Positions 7,684 to 15,774 are shown, counted from the first letter of the stretch. The stretch: DNA of 29,726 bases from an uncultured Bacilli bacterium (GCA_947628685.1 CANRAT010000005.1:1-29726), one strand, 5' to 3'. Notes: generated by a model from the sequence alone, not told the origin. Made by a program: numbers and translations.

Positions 7684-8667
7684 TCACCCTATTAAACTCT
7701 TTCTTACATATATTAAACAATTTGTATAAATTATAATTTTAACTTTTTTGTTAAATTTTATAAAACCTAATCCTTGTATAACTAAATCATTATTACTATC
7801 TAAATCTAATCCTAAATGTTTTAAATCTTTTAAAATAGAAGTATTATCATATATTCTTTTTATATCAAGTTCATTTGACATATATATAGTCATATCTGTC
7901 TTATTTTTAATATCTAATCTTACTAGATTATCTATTAATATTGTTTGTTCACTTTTTATTTGATATGTTTTTGGCTTAATTTCTTTTTTAGGAATAATTT
8001 TTTTTAATGTTTTAGTATCAATATGATTTATTATATCTTCATCATTTACTAATCCAGGTGTGTCTACAAGTGTGAGTGAATCATCTATTTTAACTTCAAT
8101 CAAATCTATTGTAGTAGATGGTAAATTACTTGTTGTAATAACTGTATCATTATCAGAATAATTATATATTAATTTATTTATAAGTGTACTCTTACCTGAA
8201 TTAGTAAATCCTACTACATATACTTTATTACTTGTTTTATAATACTTTATTTTATCATATAAAGTATCTAAATTATAATTATTTTTACTACTTATAACTA
8301 CTGTGTCTAAAATATTTAATTTTAAGTTTTTAAAATAATTAATAAATTTTTCTTCATTACAAGACTTAGGTAATAAATCCCTTTTTGTAAGTACAAGTAT
8401 TATATCATTATGTAGTAACTTTGATATATCTTCGATATTTTTATTTATATTTAAAAGGTCTACAACAAGTATTACTAAATCATCACTATTTATTTTTTTT
8501 AACAAATTAATATAATCATTATTGTCTTTCATAACAATTTTATATTTATTATAATTCCTAATTTCGAAACATCTTTTACAAAGTTTATTATTTTCATTTG
8601 ATGTAAAGCCTAACATTGATTCATTATTAGTTTGTAGTGTTACTCCACAACCTATACATTTAGACAT
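7684..8667 (-). CDS. yqeH: ribosome biogenesis GTPase YqeH
   Basis: The 327-residue product is a circularly permuted GTPase. An N-terminal zinc finger (C4-I-G-C7 and C30-K-R-C33) comes first, then the G4 motif TKRD at 94-97, the G5-like SSK near 126, the P-loop GFTNSGKST at 153-161 and the G3 motif DTPG at 202-205. That G4-G5-G1-G3 order is diagnostic of the YqeH/YlqF group, and the zinc finger points to YqeH, which in Bacillus subtilis is needed for 30S subunit assembly. The start overlaps the end of yqeG by 8 bp, with AAGGAAG as ribosome-binding site inside yqeG. The length is near the usual 360-370 residues, slightly short. Confidence 0.95.
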   Translation of the reverse strand: MSKCIGCGVTLQTNNESMLGFTSNENNKLCKRCFEIRNYNKYKIVMKDNNDYINLLKKINSDDLVILVVDLLNINKNIEDISKLLHNDIILVLTKRDLLPKSCNEEKFINYFKNLKLNILDTVVISSKNNYNLDTLYDKIKYYKTSNKVYVVGFTNSGKSTLINKLIYNYSDNDTVITTSNLPSTTIDLIEVKIDDSLTLVDTPGLVNDEDIINHIDTKTLKKIIPKKEIKPKTYQIKSEQTILIDNLVRLDIKNKTDMTIYMSNELDIKRIYDNTSILKDLKHLGLDLDSNNDLVIQGLGFIKFNKKVKIIIYTNCLIYVRKSLIG

Positions 8668-9181
8668 AATATCTTCCTTTTGTGAATAAATCTTTATCTC
8701 TTAACTTTTTTTGTATTCTTTTTTCTTTTACTCTTTTAATACGGGCTATTGGAAATTCTGCTTTACCTATTTGATCTAAAAGTATAGTTGTTATTCCAAT
8801 TGTATTACCACACACTATATCATCTATCATAGAATCTCCAATTAGTGCTACTTCATCTAAACCAAATTTACTTGAAGTTATATATTCGTTAATTTTTTCT
8901 ATATGTGGCTTTTTGGTACTATAAATATAATCTACTTTTAATTCATCGTGAAAAGGCTTTACTCTTGCTTTTATACTATTAGATGCAATTATAATTTTAA
9001 AACCTTTGTCCTTTAATTCTTTAAATAAAATTTTATTTTCTTCTCTTGGATACCTTTCTTTTATAGTTACTAAAGTGTTATCTAAATCAAATATTAGACA
9101 TTTTATTCCTCTAGATACTAATGTATCATAGTTTATTTTATATATATTTTCTTGATAAATATCCGGTACATATATTTCCAT
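8660..9181 (-). CDS. yqeG: YqeG-family HAD phosphatase
   Basis: The 173-residue product has the HAD motifs DLDNTL (nucleophile Asp), a Ser/Asn-containing motif II in IIIASNS, the Lys in KKPH and the terminal GDSMIDD. It matches the YqeG/COG2179 family, small HAD hydrolases (IIIA subfamily) usually encoded immediately before yqeH; the physiological substrate is unknown. ATG at 9181 is preferred because GAGGTG lies just upstream. The in-frame ATG at 9193 falls before that site and has none of its own. A good sigma-A promoter at 9203-9231 starts the operon, giving a very short leader. Confidence 0.92.
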   Translation of the reverse strand: MEIYVPDIYQENIYKINYDTLVSRGIKCLIFDLDNTLVTIKERYPREENKILFKELKDKGFKIIIASNSIKARVKPFHDELKVDYIYSTKKPHIEKINEYITSSKFGLDEVALIGDSMIDDIVCGNTIGITTILLDQIGKAEFPIARIKRVKEKRIQKKLRDKDLFTKGRYYV

Positions 9182-9202
9182 ACTACACCTCATTCTATAA
9201 CA

Positions 9203-9231
9203 ATTTTACCACATATAATTTATCAAATCAA
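9203..9231 (-). promoter_or_regulatory. sigma-A type promoter of the yqeG operon
   Basis: On the minus strand TTGATT (9231-9226), 17 nt, then TAAAAT (9208-9203), with TG one base before the -10 (extended -10). It lies just upstream of the yqeG ribosome-binding site and 11 bp after the pyrophosphatase stop. Confidence 0.75.
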
Positions 9232-9242
9232 TCAAAAGTTTA

Positions 9243-10859
9243 CTATTTTAAAACATTCATAAAAAGTGGGACTAATTGTTTTTTACGAGATAAGCATTTT
9301 AACATAAAATACCCTTCTTTAATATCTTCATATCCAAATGTATTTGCAACTACATCTTTACTTAATTCATCAAAAAATATATATGAACCATCTTTAATAA
9401 TATCTGTAATACAAAAAATTAAAGCATCATAATTAGTTACATTTCTCATCGTGTTTAAAGCACTAATAAATTCATCTTTCCTTTCCATTAATTCTTCTGA
9501 ATTTAGTGTGATTACTTGTGATATTGCAAATTTTTTACTGTTAGTATTATATATTTTTATATCAGAAGTTATTATTTCTTCTATTGTTTTACCATCAAAG
9601 TTAGCGCCTGCTTTAAACATTTTATTTGAATATTCATCTATATTTATACCTGCTATTTTTGCAAGTGACATTGCAACAAACTTATCATATCCTGTTGTTG
9701 TTGGACTTGTAAATTTTAAAGTATCAGATATAATACCACTCAACATTATTCCTGCTATATTTTTAGGTATTTCTATATTTCTTTCATTATACATAGAATA
9801 TATTATTGTATTTGTACTACCTACTGTCATATTTCTAAAATTAATTGGCATGTTTGTTGTTATACTTCCTAGATTATGGTGGTCAATAATTTCTAATATT
9901 TCTGCTTCTTCTAATCCTTCTACACTTTGTTCTTTTGAGTTATGGTCAACAAGTATTACTTGCTTTTTATTCATTTTATTTATATCTGTTATTCTTATTA
10001 ATCCCAAGCAAGTTCCATCATTATCTATTACAGGATAGTTATTGTGTCCAAGTCTAATACTTTTTTCTTTAAAATCATCATAGTAATCATTTTCATTAAA
10101 ACTTACTGTTCTAGTATTAGTTATTAAATTTTTAACATAATTAGAAAGACCTATTAATTTTGCAGTATGAAAAGTATCATAGTGCGTTCTTAATATATTA
10201 ACTTTATTTTGTCTAGCAATGTCTATATGTTCTTCTTTTATCTCAAGGTTACCTACTATTATTAGTAACTTTATTTTACTCATAACTGCTGCTTCTATTA
10301 TACTATGTCTATCTCCTACTATTAATATAGTATCACTTTTAAACTCTAATGTATTTAAAAGTGTTGTACTTCTGAATGCAGCAGCCATTATATTTCCTTT
10401 TATCTCTTCATCAAATTTTAATATTTCTTCACCTTTTAAAACTTCTTTAATATTATCATATGATGTATTTAATTTTATAAAATCTCCATTTATTAGTTCA
10501 TGTCCTATCATTTTAGATGTCAATAATCCAATAAATTTATTTGAACTATCTACTATAGGTACTCCTGTGATATTTTTATCACTCATATAGTTATAAGTTT
10601 TATTTATAGAATCATATTCATTTACAAAACAATTTTTATAATAATTTAAATCTTTTACTTGTAATTTAACATCTTCTAAATATTCTGGAACATCTACATT
10701 AAAATATTTTAAAACAAATTCTGTTTCTTTGTTTATTTCACCTAATATCATAGGTTTTGATTTTAAACCTATTTTATTTTTTAAATATGATAATGCGATT
10801 GAAGATGTTACTGAATCTGTATCGGGTTTTTTATGACCAAATATATATATATCTTGCAT
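9243..10859 (-). CDS. ppaC: manganese-dependent (family II) inorganic pyrophosphatase with CBS and DRTGG domains
   Basis: The 538-residue product hydrolyses pyrophosphate to phosphate in the cytosol. The DHH core shows metal ligands in GHKKPDTDS (H9, D13, D15), ILVDH near 302-306, the DHH box IIDHHNLG (about 325-331) and D379 in ISDT. Between the first and second core blocks is a regulatory insert: one CBS motif (about 75-125, ITGVPIVDSSNKFIGLL), a DRTGG-like region (about 165-250) and a second CBS motif (about 255-297, NYPVIDNDGTCLGLIRITDI). This CBS-PPase architecture, known from Clostridium and Moorella, is controlled by adenine nucleotides. AGGAGG lies 7 nt before the ATG. The gene is monocistronic, with a near-consensus promoter, so it is probably well expressed. 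Confidence 0.95.
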   Translation of the reverse strand: MQDIYIFGHKKPDTDSVTSSIALSYLKNKIGLKSKPMILGEINKETEFVLKYFNVDVPEYLEDVKLQVKDLNYYKNCFVNEYDSINKTYNYMSDKNITGVPIVDSSNKFIGLLTSKMIGHELINGDFIKLNTSYDNIKEVLKGEEILKFDEEIKGNIMAAAFRSTTLLNTLEFKSDTILIVGDRHSIIEAAVMSKIKLLIIVGNLEIKEEHIDIARQNKVNILRTHYDTFHTAKLIGLSNYVKNLITNTRTVSFNENDYYDDFKEKSIRLGHNNYPVIDNDGTCLGLIRITDINKMNKKQVILVDHNSKEQSVEGLEEAEILEIIDHHNLGSITTNMPINFRNMTVGSTNTIIYSMYNERNIEIPKNIAGIMLSGIISDTLKFTSPTTTGYDKFVAMSLAKIAGINIDEYSNKMFKAGANFDGKTIEEIITSDIKIYNTNSKKFAISQVITLNSEELMERKDEFISALNTMRNVTNYDALIFCITDIIKDGSYIFFDELSKDVVANTFGYEDIKEGYFMLKCLSRKKQLVPLFMNVLK

Positions 10860-10884
10860 TTATACCCTCCTTTATTCTTATAAA

Positions 10885-10913
10885 ATTATATCAAAATATA
10901 AAGATAAAGTCAA
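10885..10913 (-). promoter_or_regulatory. near-consensus sigma-A promoter of the pyrophosphatase
   Basis: On the minus strand TTGACT (10913-10908), exactly 17 nt, then a perfect TATAAT (10890-10885) preceded by TGA (extended -10). It is the strongest promoter in the window by match to consensus. Confidence 0.88.
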
Positions 10914-10917
10914 AAAA

Positions 10918-10943
10918 ATTATACGAAAAAATTATACGAAAAA
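10918..10943. repeat. 13-bp tandem repeat, two copies
   Basis: ATTATACGAAAAA occurs twice in a row on the plus strand, immediately upstream of the pyrophosphatase -35 box. On the minus strand each copy contains TATAAT. The second copy overlaps the terminator at 10940-10968. Confidence 0.7.
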
Positions 10944-10968
10944 AATCATTATTTCAAAATGATTTTTT
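10940..10968 (-). terminator. terminator downstream of the prepilin gene
   Basis: AAAAAATCATT, a 7-nt loop and AATGATTTTTT form a perfect 11-bp stem whose ends supply T-runs on both strands. It is about 100 bp after the prepilin stop codon. The stem is AT-rich but long. Confidence 0.7.
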
Positions 10969-11005
10969 AATATTGTGAATTTTACCTCCAAATTATTTCT
11001 TATTT

Positions 11006-11063
11006 TCAAAAACATTCTAGTCGTCCTACTACCGCTTTAGAGCACTTAACCGAATGTTTTTGA
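11006..11063. repeat. 12-bp perfect inverted repeat after the prepilin gene
   Basis: TCAAAAACATTC at 11006-11017 and its exact reverse complement at 11052-11063 enclose 34 nt that are GC-richer than the surroundings. The right arm shares bases with the hairpin at 11045-11073, so the two structures exclude each other. Confidence 0.7.
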
Positions 11064-11073
11064 TTCGGCTTAG
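11045..11073. repeat. hairpin at the end of the variable region, spanning the stop codon
   Basis: CCGAAT (11050-11055), loop GTTTTTG, ATTCGG (11063-11068). The stem extends outward with a G-T wobble, one mismatch and three more pairs to 11045/11073. DGR targets commonly carry an inverted repeat just after the variable region that helps target recognition. That is established for the Bordetella phage element; its role here is inferred. Confidence 0.65.
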
Positions 11074-12176
11074 CCTATTCGGAAAGCCGGAGCCACCCCG
11101 AAAGCAGTACTAGCACTAGCAGCATTATAATAGTAATTACTACCTGTAGTAGTAACGCTGTGGAAACGATTAGTACCGTTAGAATAAGCCGAGCGCAGCC
11201 ACCAATAACTTGCACTATTTTGATAGTTTTTAATAGCGCCCCCATAACTATCAGTTGTTACATTTTGTTCTTTATAATAATCTAGTTGCCTTGTGTTTTC
11301 CCATGCAGTATCATAATTTATTTGATTTGAACTCCCATTCTCCCACACTTCATGTGGTGAGAGTAAATATATTTTATCTGTTGATTCAAAGTTTGTTGTT
11401 TCTGTTGAAGTATTTCCATGTCCTGATATTACCTTTGTATCTTTTATGCCTTTTTTTAATTCTTCTGGCAATGCATTATATATTGTTCCACTACCCGCTT
11501 TTCCATCTATAACATTTAAATACTCTCTCATTGCGCTAGCAGGCCATCCTCCTACATTTGTTGCAGTTGAATTCATGTTATGTGTAGTTATTATATCTAC
11601 AAATTCTACTACAAAGCCACATGCTGTTTCAGAGAATCCATCTGTTCCACAACCATCATCTTTATTATTAGAAACATTTGCTAACCTTACTGTAAATGAC
11701 AGATTACTAAATCCTTCTCCATTTAGTACTATTTCTTTTTCTTTACCTACATCCTCTTTATATGCATCAGTATTTCCTGCTCTTACATTTTCTATTATTG
11801 TAGCCCAATCATCATTTGCGAATGATGGTGGTTCACAAGTAAATTTTACTGTTTCTTCTTTAACTATTCCATTATCTAGTGTTATATTACCTCCACAAGG
11901 TTTTAAGCCCTCTACTTCTACTATTAATTCTTCATCACCACAAGTTAAATTACCATTACTTTCAACTGTACAACTTGTTAGATTAAATTGATTTATTAAA
12001 TTTTTCTTTGCTATTGCAAGTTCTACTGCATGCAAATATAATTCTTTACTTCTTTTATCTGATTCATTTTTAGCATCATTTATTAAATTTAACACTATTG
12101 GTACAGATATTAATGCAACGATTGCTAATATTACTATTACTGCAAGTAGTTCTATTAATGTAAATCCTTTTTTCAT
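11070..12176 (-). CDS. prepilin-like protein with C-terminal DUF6273/C-type-lectin-like variable domain
   Basis: The 368-residue product starts with a class III signal: K-K-G cleavage site, F at +1, E at +5 (GFTLIELLAVIVILAIVALI), then a helical N-terminal stalk (NLINDAKNESDKRSKELYLH). Cysteines C43-type pairs in TSCTVESNGNLTCG and LKPCGG suggest disulfides outside the cell. From about residue 130 the domain resembles DUF6273, a C-type-lectin/formylglycine-enzyme-like fold: RLANVSNN, WPASAMREYLN, IYLLSPHEVW and the terminal WWLRS...GVAPAFRIG. The C-terminus carries the candidate variable region. It is a single-gene unit with its own promoter, SD AGGAGA and terminator. Likely role: a surface or pilus-tip binding protein whose ligand specificity is diversified. 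Pilus assembly genes are not in the window. Confidence 0.85.
   Translation of the reverse strand: MKKGFTLIELLAVIVILAIVALISVPIVLNLINDAKNESDKRSKELYLHAVELAIAKKNLINQFNLTSCTVESNGNLTCGDEELIVEVEGLKPCGGNITLDNGIVKEETVKFTCEPPSFANDDWATIIENVRAGNTDAYKEDVGKEKEIVLNGEGFSNLSFTVRLANVSNNKDDGCGTDGFSETACGFVVEFVDIITTHNMNSTATNVGGWPASAMREYLNVIDGKAGSGTIYNALPEELKKGIKDTKVISGHGNTSTETTNFESTDKIYLLSPHEVWENGSSNQINYDTAWENTRQLDYYKEQNVTTDSYGGAIKNYQNSASYWWLRSAYSNGTNRFHSVTTTGSNYYYNAASASTAFGVAPAFRIG
11073..11204 (-). other. candidate DGR variable region (VR) at the 3' end of the prepilin gene
   Basis: Reading on the minus strand, WWLRS (11204-11190) and GVAPAFRIG (11099-11073) enclose 30 codons (11189-11100). Of these, 29 end in T or C; the exception is ACA. 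First and second positions vary freely (Ala, Tyr, Ser, Asn, Gly, Thr, Arg, Phe, His, Val). In a DGR, adenines of a template repeat are replaced at random, and AAY codons give exactly such NNY codons without creating stops. The flanks use codons rare elsewhere in this genome (CTG CGC TCG, GGG GTG, CCG), as expected if the DNA itself is copied from a fixed template. No template repeat, avd or reverse transcriptase is visible in the window. Confidence 0.7.
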
Positions 12177-12204
12177 TATACATCTCTCCTATCATTACAT
12201 TTCC

Positions 12205-12233
12205 ATTTTACCACCGCATCTATAACTAGTCAA
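12205..12233 (-). promoter_or_regulatory. sigma-A promoter of the prepilin gene
   Basis: On the minus strand TTGACT (12233-12228), 17 nt, TAAAAT (12210-12205) with TGG before it (extended -10). It lies about 29 nt before the start codon and directly after the ddl terminator. Confidence 0.82.
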
Positions 12234-12243
12234 GAAAATAAGG

Positions 12244-12283
12244 AGAAAATAAAAAGGATTTACATTACTTTTTCAATCCTTTT
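12244..12283 (-). terminator. terminator of the murF-ddl operon
   Basis: AAAAGGATT and AATCCTTTT form a 9-bp stem on the minus strand with a 14-nt loop that contains the ddl stop codon, followed by TATTTTC. The T-tract is imperfect but the position fits. Confidence 0.7.
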
Positions 12284-13449
12284 AATCCCTTAACTCCATA
12301 GTTACTTAATATATTACTTTCAAATGAATAAACTTTTTTACTTCTATTTTTATAATCTTTTATAGCAGTTGTAATCATTTCATCAAGTAATTCTTGATAT
12401 TCTTTTCCTACTTTATCCCATAGATAGAAAGATAAACTACCTGGTATTGTATTAGGCTCATTTATATAAAATTTATTTGTTTTTTTATCTATTAAATAAT
12501 CTATTCTACATACTCCACCTAAGTTAAGTAATTTAAATACTTTTTTAGATGTTTCTTTAATACTATCTTCTAAGTCTTTACTTATACGTGCAGGTATAAT
12601 TCTAGATGCACTTGCCATACCTTTAGAAGCACCTTTAAGTTTACCTTTAGAGCCTCCAATATATTTATCAGCATATGTTAAAAATTCTTCATCACTAGTA
12701 ACTTCTTCTATTACACTAGTCTCTTGATTAGCATAATTACCAAGTACACTACAGTTTACTTCAACTAGATTTTGTACGGCTTTTTCTACTATTACTTTTA
12801 CGTCATATTTAATAGCCTCTTCTATTGCTTTAGCAAGTTCATTTTCACTTTTTACATAAGTTATACCTACACTTGAACCGAGTGTAGCAGGCTTAACTAT
12901 TACAGGATATCCTAATTTTTTAACATTTTCAAATATTTTATCACAATCGTCTACATATTCTGAATCAAAAAACCAAGTATAGTCAACTATAGGTAATTTA
13001 GCACTTTCAAATATCTGTTTCATGACAACTTTATCTTGTCCTAAAGCACTCCCTAATACTCTACTACCTACATAAGGTATACCTACACTATCTAAATATC
13101 CTTGTAGTGTGCCATCTTCTGCATTATTTCCATGAACTATAGGAAATGCGATATCTATATCAGTTATATTTCTTCTAAATAATCCTTTAGTATTTTGTAA
13201 ATAGAATTTATCATCTACCTTAGTTAATACTACTCTTTTAGCATATCTTTTAAGTTCATTGAAATCTCTATAAACTTCCATATCTTTAAGCATTTCTCCT
13301 GTATACCACATTCTATCTTTACTGATATATATAGGTATTACATCATATTTATCAAGATTTAAGTGTTCCATAGCCTGCAAGGCAGTAATTATACTTACCT
13401 CGTGTTCTACAGTCTCACCACCAAATATTACTCCTAATTTAATTTTCAT
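12265..13449 (-). CDS. ddl: D-alanine--D-alanine ligase
   Basis: The 394-residue ATP-grasp enzyme joins two D-Ala for peptidoglycan precursors. It shows GVIFGGETVEHEVSIITA at the N-terminus, FPIVHGNNAEDGTLQGYLDS, the ATP-grasp lysine segment GYPVIVKPATLGSSVGI, the omega-loop-like region KGASKGMASASRIIPA and the metal-binding end INEPNTIPGSLSFYLWDK. Those blocks fit the Ddl/VanB-type family; the chain is slightly long because of a C-terminal tail (KKVYSFESNILSNYGVKGLK). ATG at 13449 is preferred, with AGGAG 8 nt upstream. The ATG at 13455 lies too close to that site. The site overlaps the stop region of the MurF-like gene 11 bp upstream, so the two are co-translated. Confidence 0.94.
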   Translation of the reverse strand: MKIKLGVIFGGETVEHEVSIITALQAMEHLNLDKYDVIPIYISKDRMWYTGEMLKDMEVYRDFNELKRYAKRVVLTKVDDKFYLQNTKGLFRRNITDIDIAFPIVHGNNAEDGTLQGYLDSVGIPYVGSRVLGSALGQDKVVMKQIFESAKLPIVDYTWFFDSEYVDDCDKIFENVKKLGYPVIVKPATLGSSVGITYVKSENELAKAIEEAIKYDVKVIVEKAVQNLVEVNCSVLGNYANQETSVIEEVTSDEEFLTYADKYIGGSKGKLKGASKGMASASRIIPARISKDLEDSIKETSKKVFKLLNLGGVCRIDYLIDKKTNKFYINEPNTIPGSLSFYLWDKVGKEYQELLDEMITTAIKDYKNRSKKVYSFESNILSNYGVKGLKGLKK

Positions 13450-13460
13450 ATACATCTCTC

Positions 13461-15038
13461 CTATTCATTAAATAAATCTGGTAAATCATTTTCTAAAAGT
13501 ACAAATGTGTCACCTTTAGCAAGTCTATTCATAAGTGGGAATGCATCTTTGACATCATTTAGTACAAATATTTTTTTATCATCAAAATTCTTTTCTATTA
13601 ATGCATCATATATAGGTTTAGTTTGTTTTTTACCTACAAGTATTACAAAGTCACAAACTTCACTTATATACTCTCCAAATTTGTAGTTAAGATTATATTG
13701 TTCACTACCAAGTTCTATCATACCTGGAGTTACAATTATTTTGATTCCATCCATAAGTCCTAATACGTCAATAGCCATTTTAGATCCAACAGGATTAGAA
13801 TTATATGCATCATCTATTATATTAATATTCCCATATTTTTTTAATTCTAAACGGTGTTCTATAGGTTTTACACTACTAACTCCTCTTTTTAATTCTTCCA
13901 CTGTAAGTCCAAGTTCACGACCTAAAAGTATTCCAGCAAGTATATTGTATACATTATGTTTACCAAGTAATTTAGTTTGGAAGTTATACTTATTTTTATC
14001 TCCTTTAAATACTACATCAAAACTTGTACCCTTACTAGATAGATTTATATTAGTTGCATATATATCTACATCAGTGTTTTCTATTCCAATCCATTTAACA
14101 TTACAGTTATTTTTTATTTTATATTTAACTTGATATTCATCATCACGGTTAAGTATAGCAAGACCATCTATAGGAAGAGATTCTATAAGCTCAAACTTAC
14201 CCTTCATAATATTATCGCGAGAACCAAATGTCTCAAGATGTGCCTCACCTATTTTAGTTATTATTCCATATTTAGGTTTAACAAGTTTAGCATTTTGTTT
14301 AATTTCACCTATTCTAAACGCACCCATCTCAGCAATAAATATATCGTTAAATTTATCTAGATAATTATTTATTGAATTTATAAGACCATATGGAGTGTTG
14401 AAACTCTTTGGTGTAGCAAATGAATTAAATTTAACATTTAATATATCATTAATTATATTTTTACTACTAGTTTTTCCATAACTACCTGTTATTCCAACTA
14501 CTGGAATGTTCATACTTTTTAACTTTTTAACTGCTTTATGTTTATAGTAAAGATAAACACATTTTTCAATAGGTTTGTTTATAAAGTTAGCAGTCATTAC
14601 AACAAAATAGTTTAAATATGTCATAAGACCTAAAAGTGTATATGCATAAACTAAATTCTCATAATCAAAATTAATTACAAATGGAATTATCATTATAAAA
14701 TAGATTAAAAACATAGTAAATGATAATCTTTTTATTCTAGCAGTTATAACAAGTGGTTTTTTAACTGTTACTTTTTTCTTTCTATAAAGTAAGAATATAA
14801 TTCCATAAAGTATTATAAACGCACCTATAGTAATTCCTATATCAAAAAATATAGTAAGCATTATAAGTACAAATAAAATATCTGTATCATACGCTACTTT
14901 GGTGATGTTAGTAAGAACCCACTTAAAGTATCTATGATCATCATCATAAAAATTTTGTTGTAACATGTGAAATGATTTTTTTGTTTTAAATATTGTAAAT
15001 AATAAAAATGGTATAAGTGAAATTAAAAATAATGCCAT
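13461..15038 (-). CDS. murF: membrane-anchored MurF-like Mur ligase
   Basis: The 525-residue product has about five membrane segments (about 2-17, 52-68, 70-86, 105-123, 128-150) and a C-terminal Mur ligase. The P-loop is GITGSYGKTSS (182-192). Later features are EMGAFRIGEIKQ, KIGEAHLETFGS, ILNRDDEY, GKHNVYNILAGILLG, IEHRLELKK and DDAYNSNPVGS. These are MurF-type motifs, so it should add D-Ala-D-Ala to the UDP-MurNAc tripeptide, in line with ddl next door. The usual MurF N-terminal substrate domain is missing and the membrane part takes its place. The substrate might therefore be membrane-bound, or a different muropeptide; that is inference. SD AGGAGGAG lies in the last codons of the hydrolase gene. 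Confidence 0.85.
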   Translation of the reverse strand: MALFLISLIPFLLFTIFKTKKSFHMLQQNFYDDDHRYFKWVLTNITKVAYDTDILFVLIMLTIFFDIGITIGAFIILYGIIFLLYRKKKVTVKKPLVITARIKRLSFTMFLIYFIMIIPFVINFDYENLVYAYTLLGLMTYLNYFVVMTANFINKPIEKCVYLYYKHKAVKKLKSMNIPVVGITGSYGKTSSKNIINDILNVKFNSFATPKSFNTPYGLINSINNYLDKFNDIFIAEMGAFRIGEIKQNAKLVKPKYGIITKIGEAHLETFGSRDNIMKGKFELIESLPIDGLAILNRDDEYQVKYKIKNNCNVKWIGIENTDVDIYATNINLSSKGTSFDVVFKGDKNKYNFQTKLLGKHNVYNILAGILLGRELGLTVEELKRGVSSVKPIEHRLELKKYGNINIIDDAYNSNPVGSKMAIDVLGLMDGIKIIVTPGMIELGSEQYNLNYKFGEYISEVCDFVILVGKKQTKPIYDALIEKNFDDKKIFVLNDVKDAFPLMNRLAKGDTFVLLENDLPDLFNE

Positions 15039-15039
15039 A

Positions 15040-15774
15040 CTATTCTCCTCCTATGAAATTTTTAATTATATTAACTGTTTGTCCTAAACGCTCTATATAT
15101 GCATAGTGGCTACACCCTTCATATGGAATAACTGCTGAATCACTAATTAATTTTTCAAGTTCATATGCATCTTCAATAGATACTTCATCATCCATAGTTC
15201 CCCAAATAATTAGTGTTGGACATTTTATTTTTTTTACATCTTCTGTTATATCAAGATTAACGTGTTCTACTAAAATTTTTCTCATAAATTCACTTGCATT
15301 CTTATAATCTCTTGAACCTATATGTTTTTTAGCAAAATTTTCTAATTTGTTTAATCCAGGTACACTTTTTAATTTTTTTAATATTTTAGTTTTTGTACTT
15401 AATTTTTCTACTCCCTTTTTAAATGGACTTCCAAATAAAATTAGTTTACTTGTTTTATACTTACTTGCATATATTAAACTTATTTTACCTCCAAATGAGT
15501 GTCCTATCATTACTGGATTATCTACATTTAAATTATCAAGTAAACTTTTTATAGATGCAGCATAATCATACATAGTCCATATCTTTTTAGGTTCAGGGCT
15601 TTCACCAAATCCAGGTAAATCAATAATTATTATTCTATTATTTTTTTTTAGTTTATTACCAACTGGTTCCATCATACTAATATTTTGTCCCCAACCATGA
15701 AGAAATACTAAAACGTTTTCTCCCTCTCCATAATCTATATAGTTAATGTCTGTATTATTAATGTGCTTTATCAT
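15040..15774 (-). CDS. alpha/beta-hydrolase
   Basis: The 244-residue product is a complete alpha/beta-hydrolase. The oxyanion segment is FLHGWGQN, a PGFGESPEP loop follows, and the nucleophile elbow is GHSFGG (Ser). The Asp is in GTMDDEVS and the His in GCSHYAYIE. No signal peptide is present, so it is cytosolic. The substrate is unknown; similar genes are annotated as esterases or lipases. Position as first gene of a cell-wall operon is suggestive but not proof of a wall role. I choose ATG at 15774 because GGTGA lies 5 nt upstream; the in-frame GTG codons at 15786 and 15783 overlap that site. The murF start follows 1 bp after its stop. Confidence 0.88.
   Translation of the reverse strand: MIKHINNTDINYIDYGEGENVLVFLHGWGQNISMMEPVGNKLKKNNRIIIIDLPGFGESPEPKKIWTMYDYAASIKSLLDNLNVDNPVMIGHSFGGKISLIYASKYKTSKLILFGSPFKKGVEKLSTKTKILKKLKSVPGLNKLENFAKKHIGSRDYKNASEFMRKILVEHVNLDITEDVKKIKCPTLIIWGTMDDEVSIEDAYELEKLISDSAVIPYEGCSHYAYIERLGQTVNIIKNFIGGE

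Noticed and set aside
9451..10038. 195-codon plus-strand open frame opposite the pyrophosphatase
   Set aside because: It is the mirror of a strongly conserved minus-strand enzyme, has no ribosome-binding site or known domain, and its hydrophobic composition is what AT-rich antisense frames give.
10881..10964. Short plus/minus frames and an SD-like GGAGGT between the prepilin and pyrophosphatase genes
   Set aside because: A 27-codon minus-strand frame here runs through the terminator and has no site before its ATG; the GGAGGT (10984-10989) is not followed by a usable start codon.
11446..11991. 181-codon plus-strand open frame opposite the prepilin gene
   Set aside because: It is a shadow of the prepilin frame without start signals; the minus-strand product has a clear class III signal and domain.
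11070..12176. DGR reverse transcriptase or template repeat within the window
   Set aside because: No reading frame shows reverse-transcriptase motifs, and no second copy of the GC-rich VR flanks was found. The DGR call therefore rests on the target alone.
13741..14133. 130-codon plus-strand open frame opposite murF
   Set aside because: It is antisense to conserved Mur ligase motifs, with no start signals.
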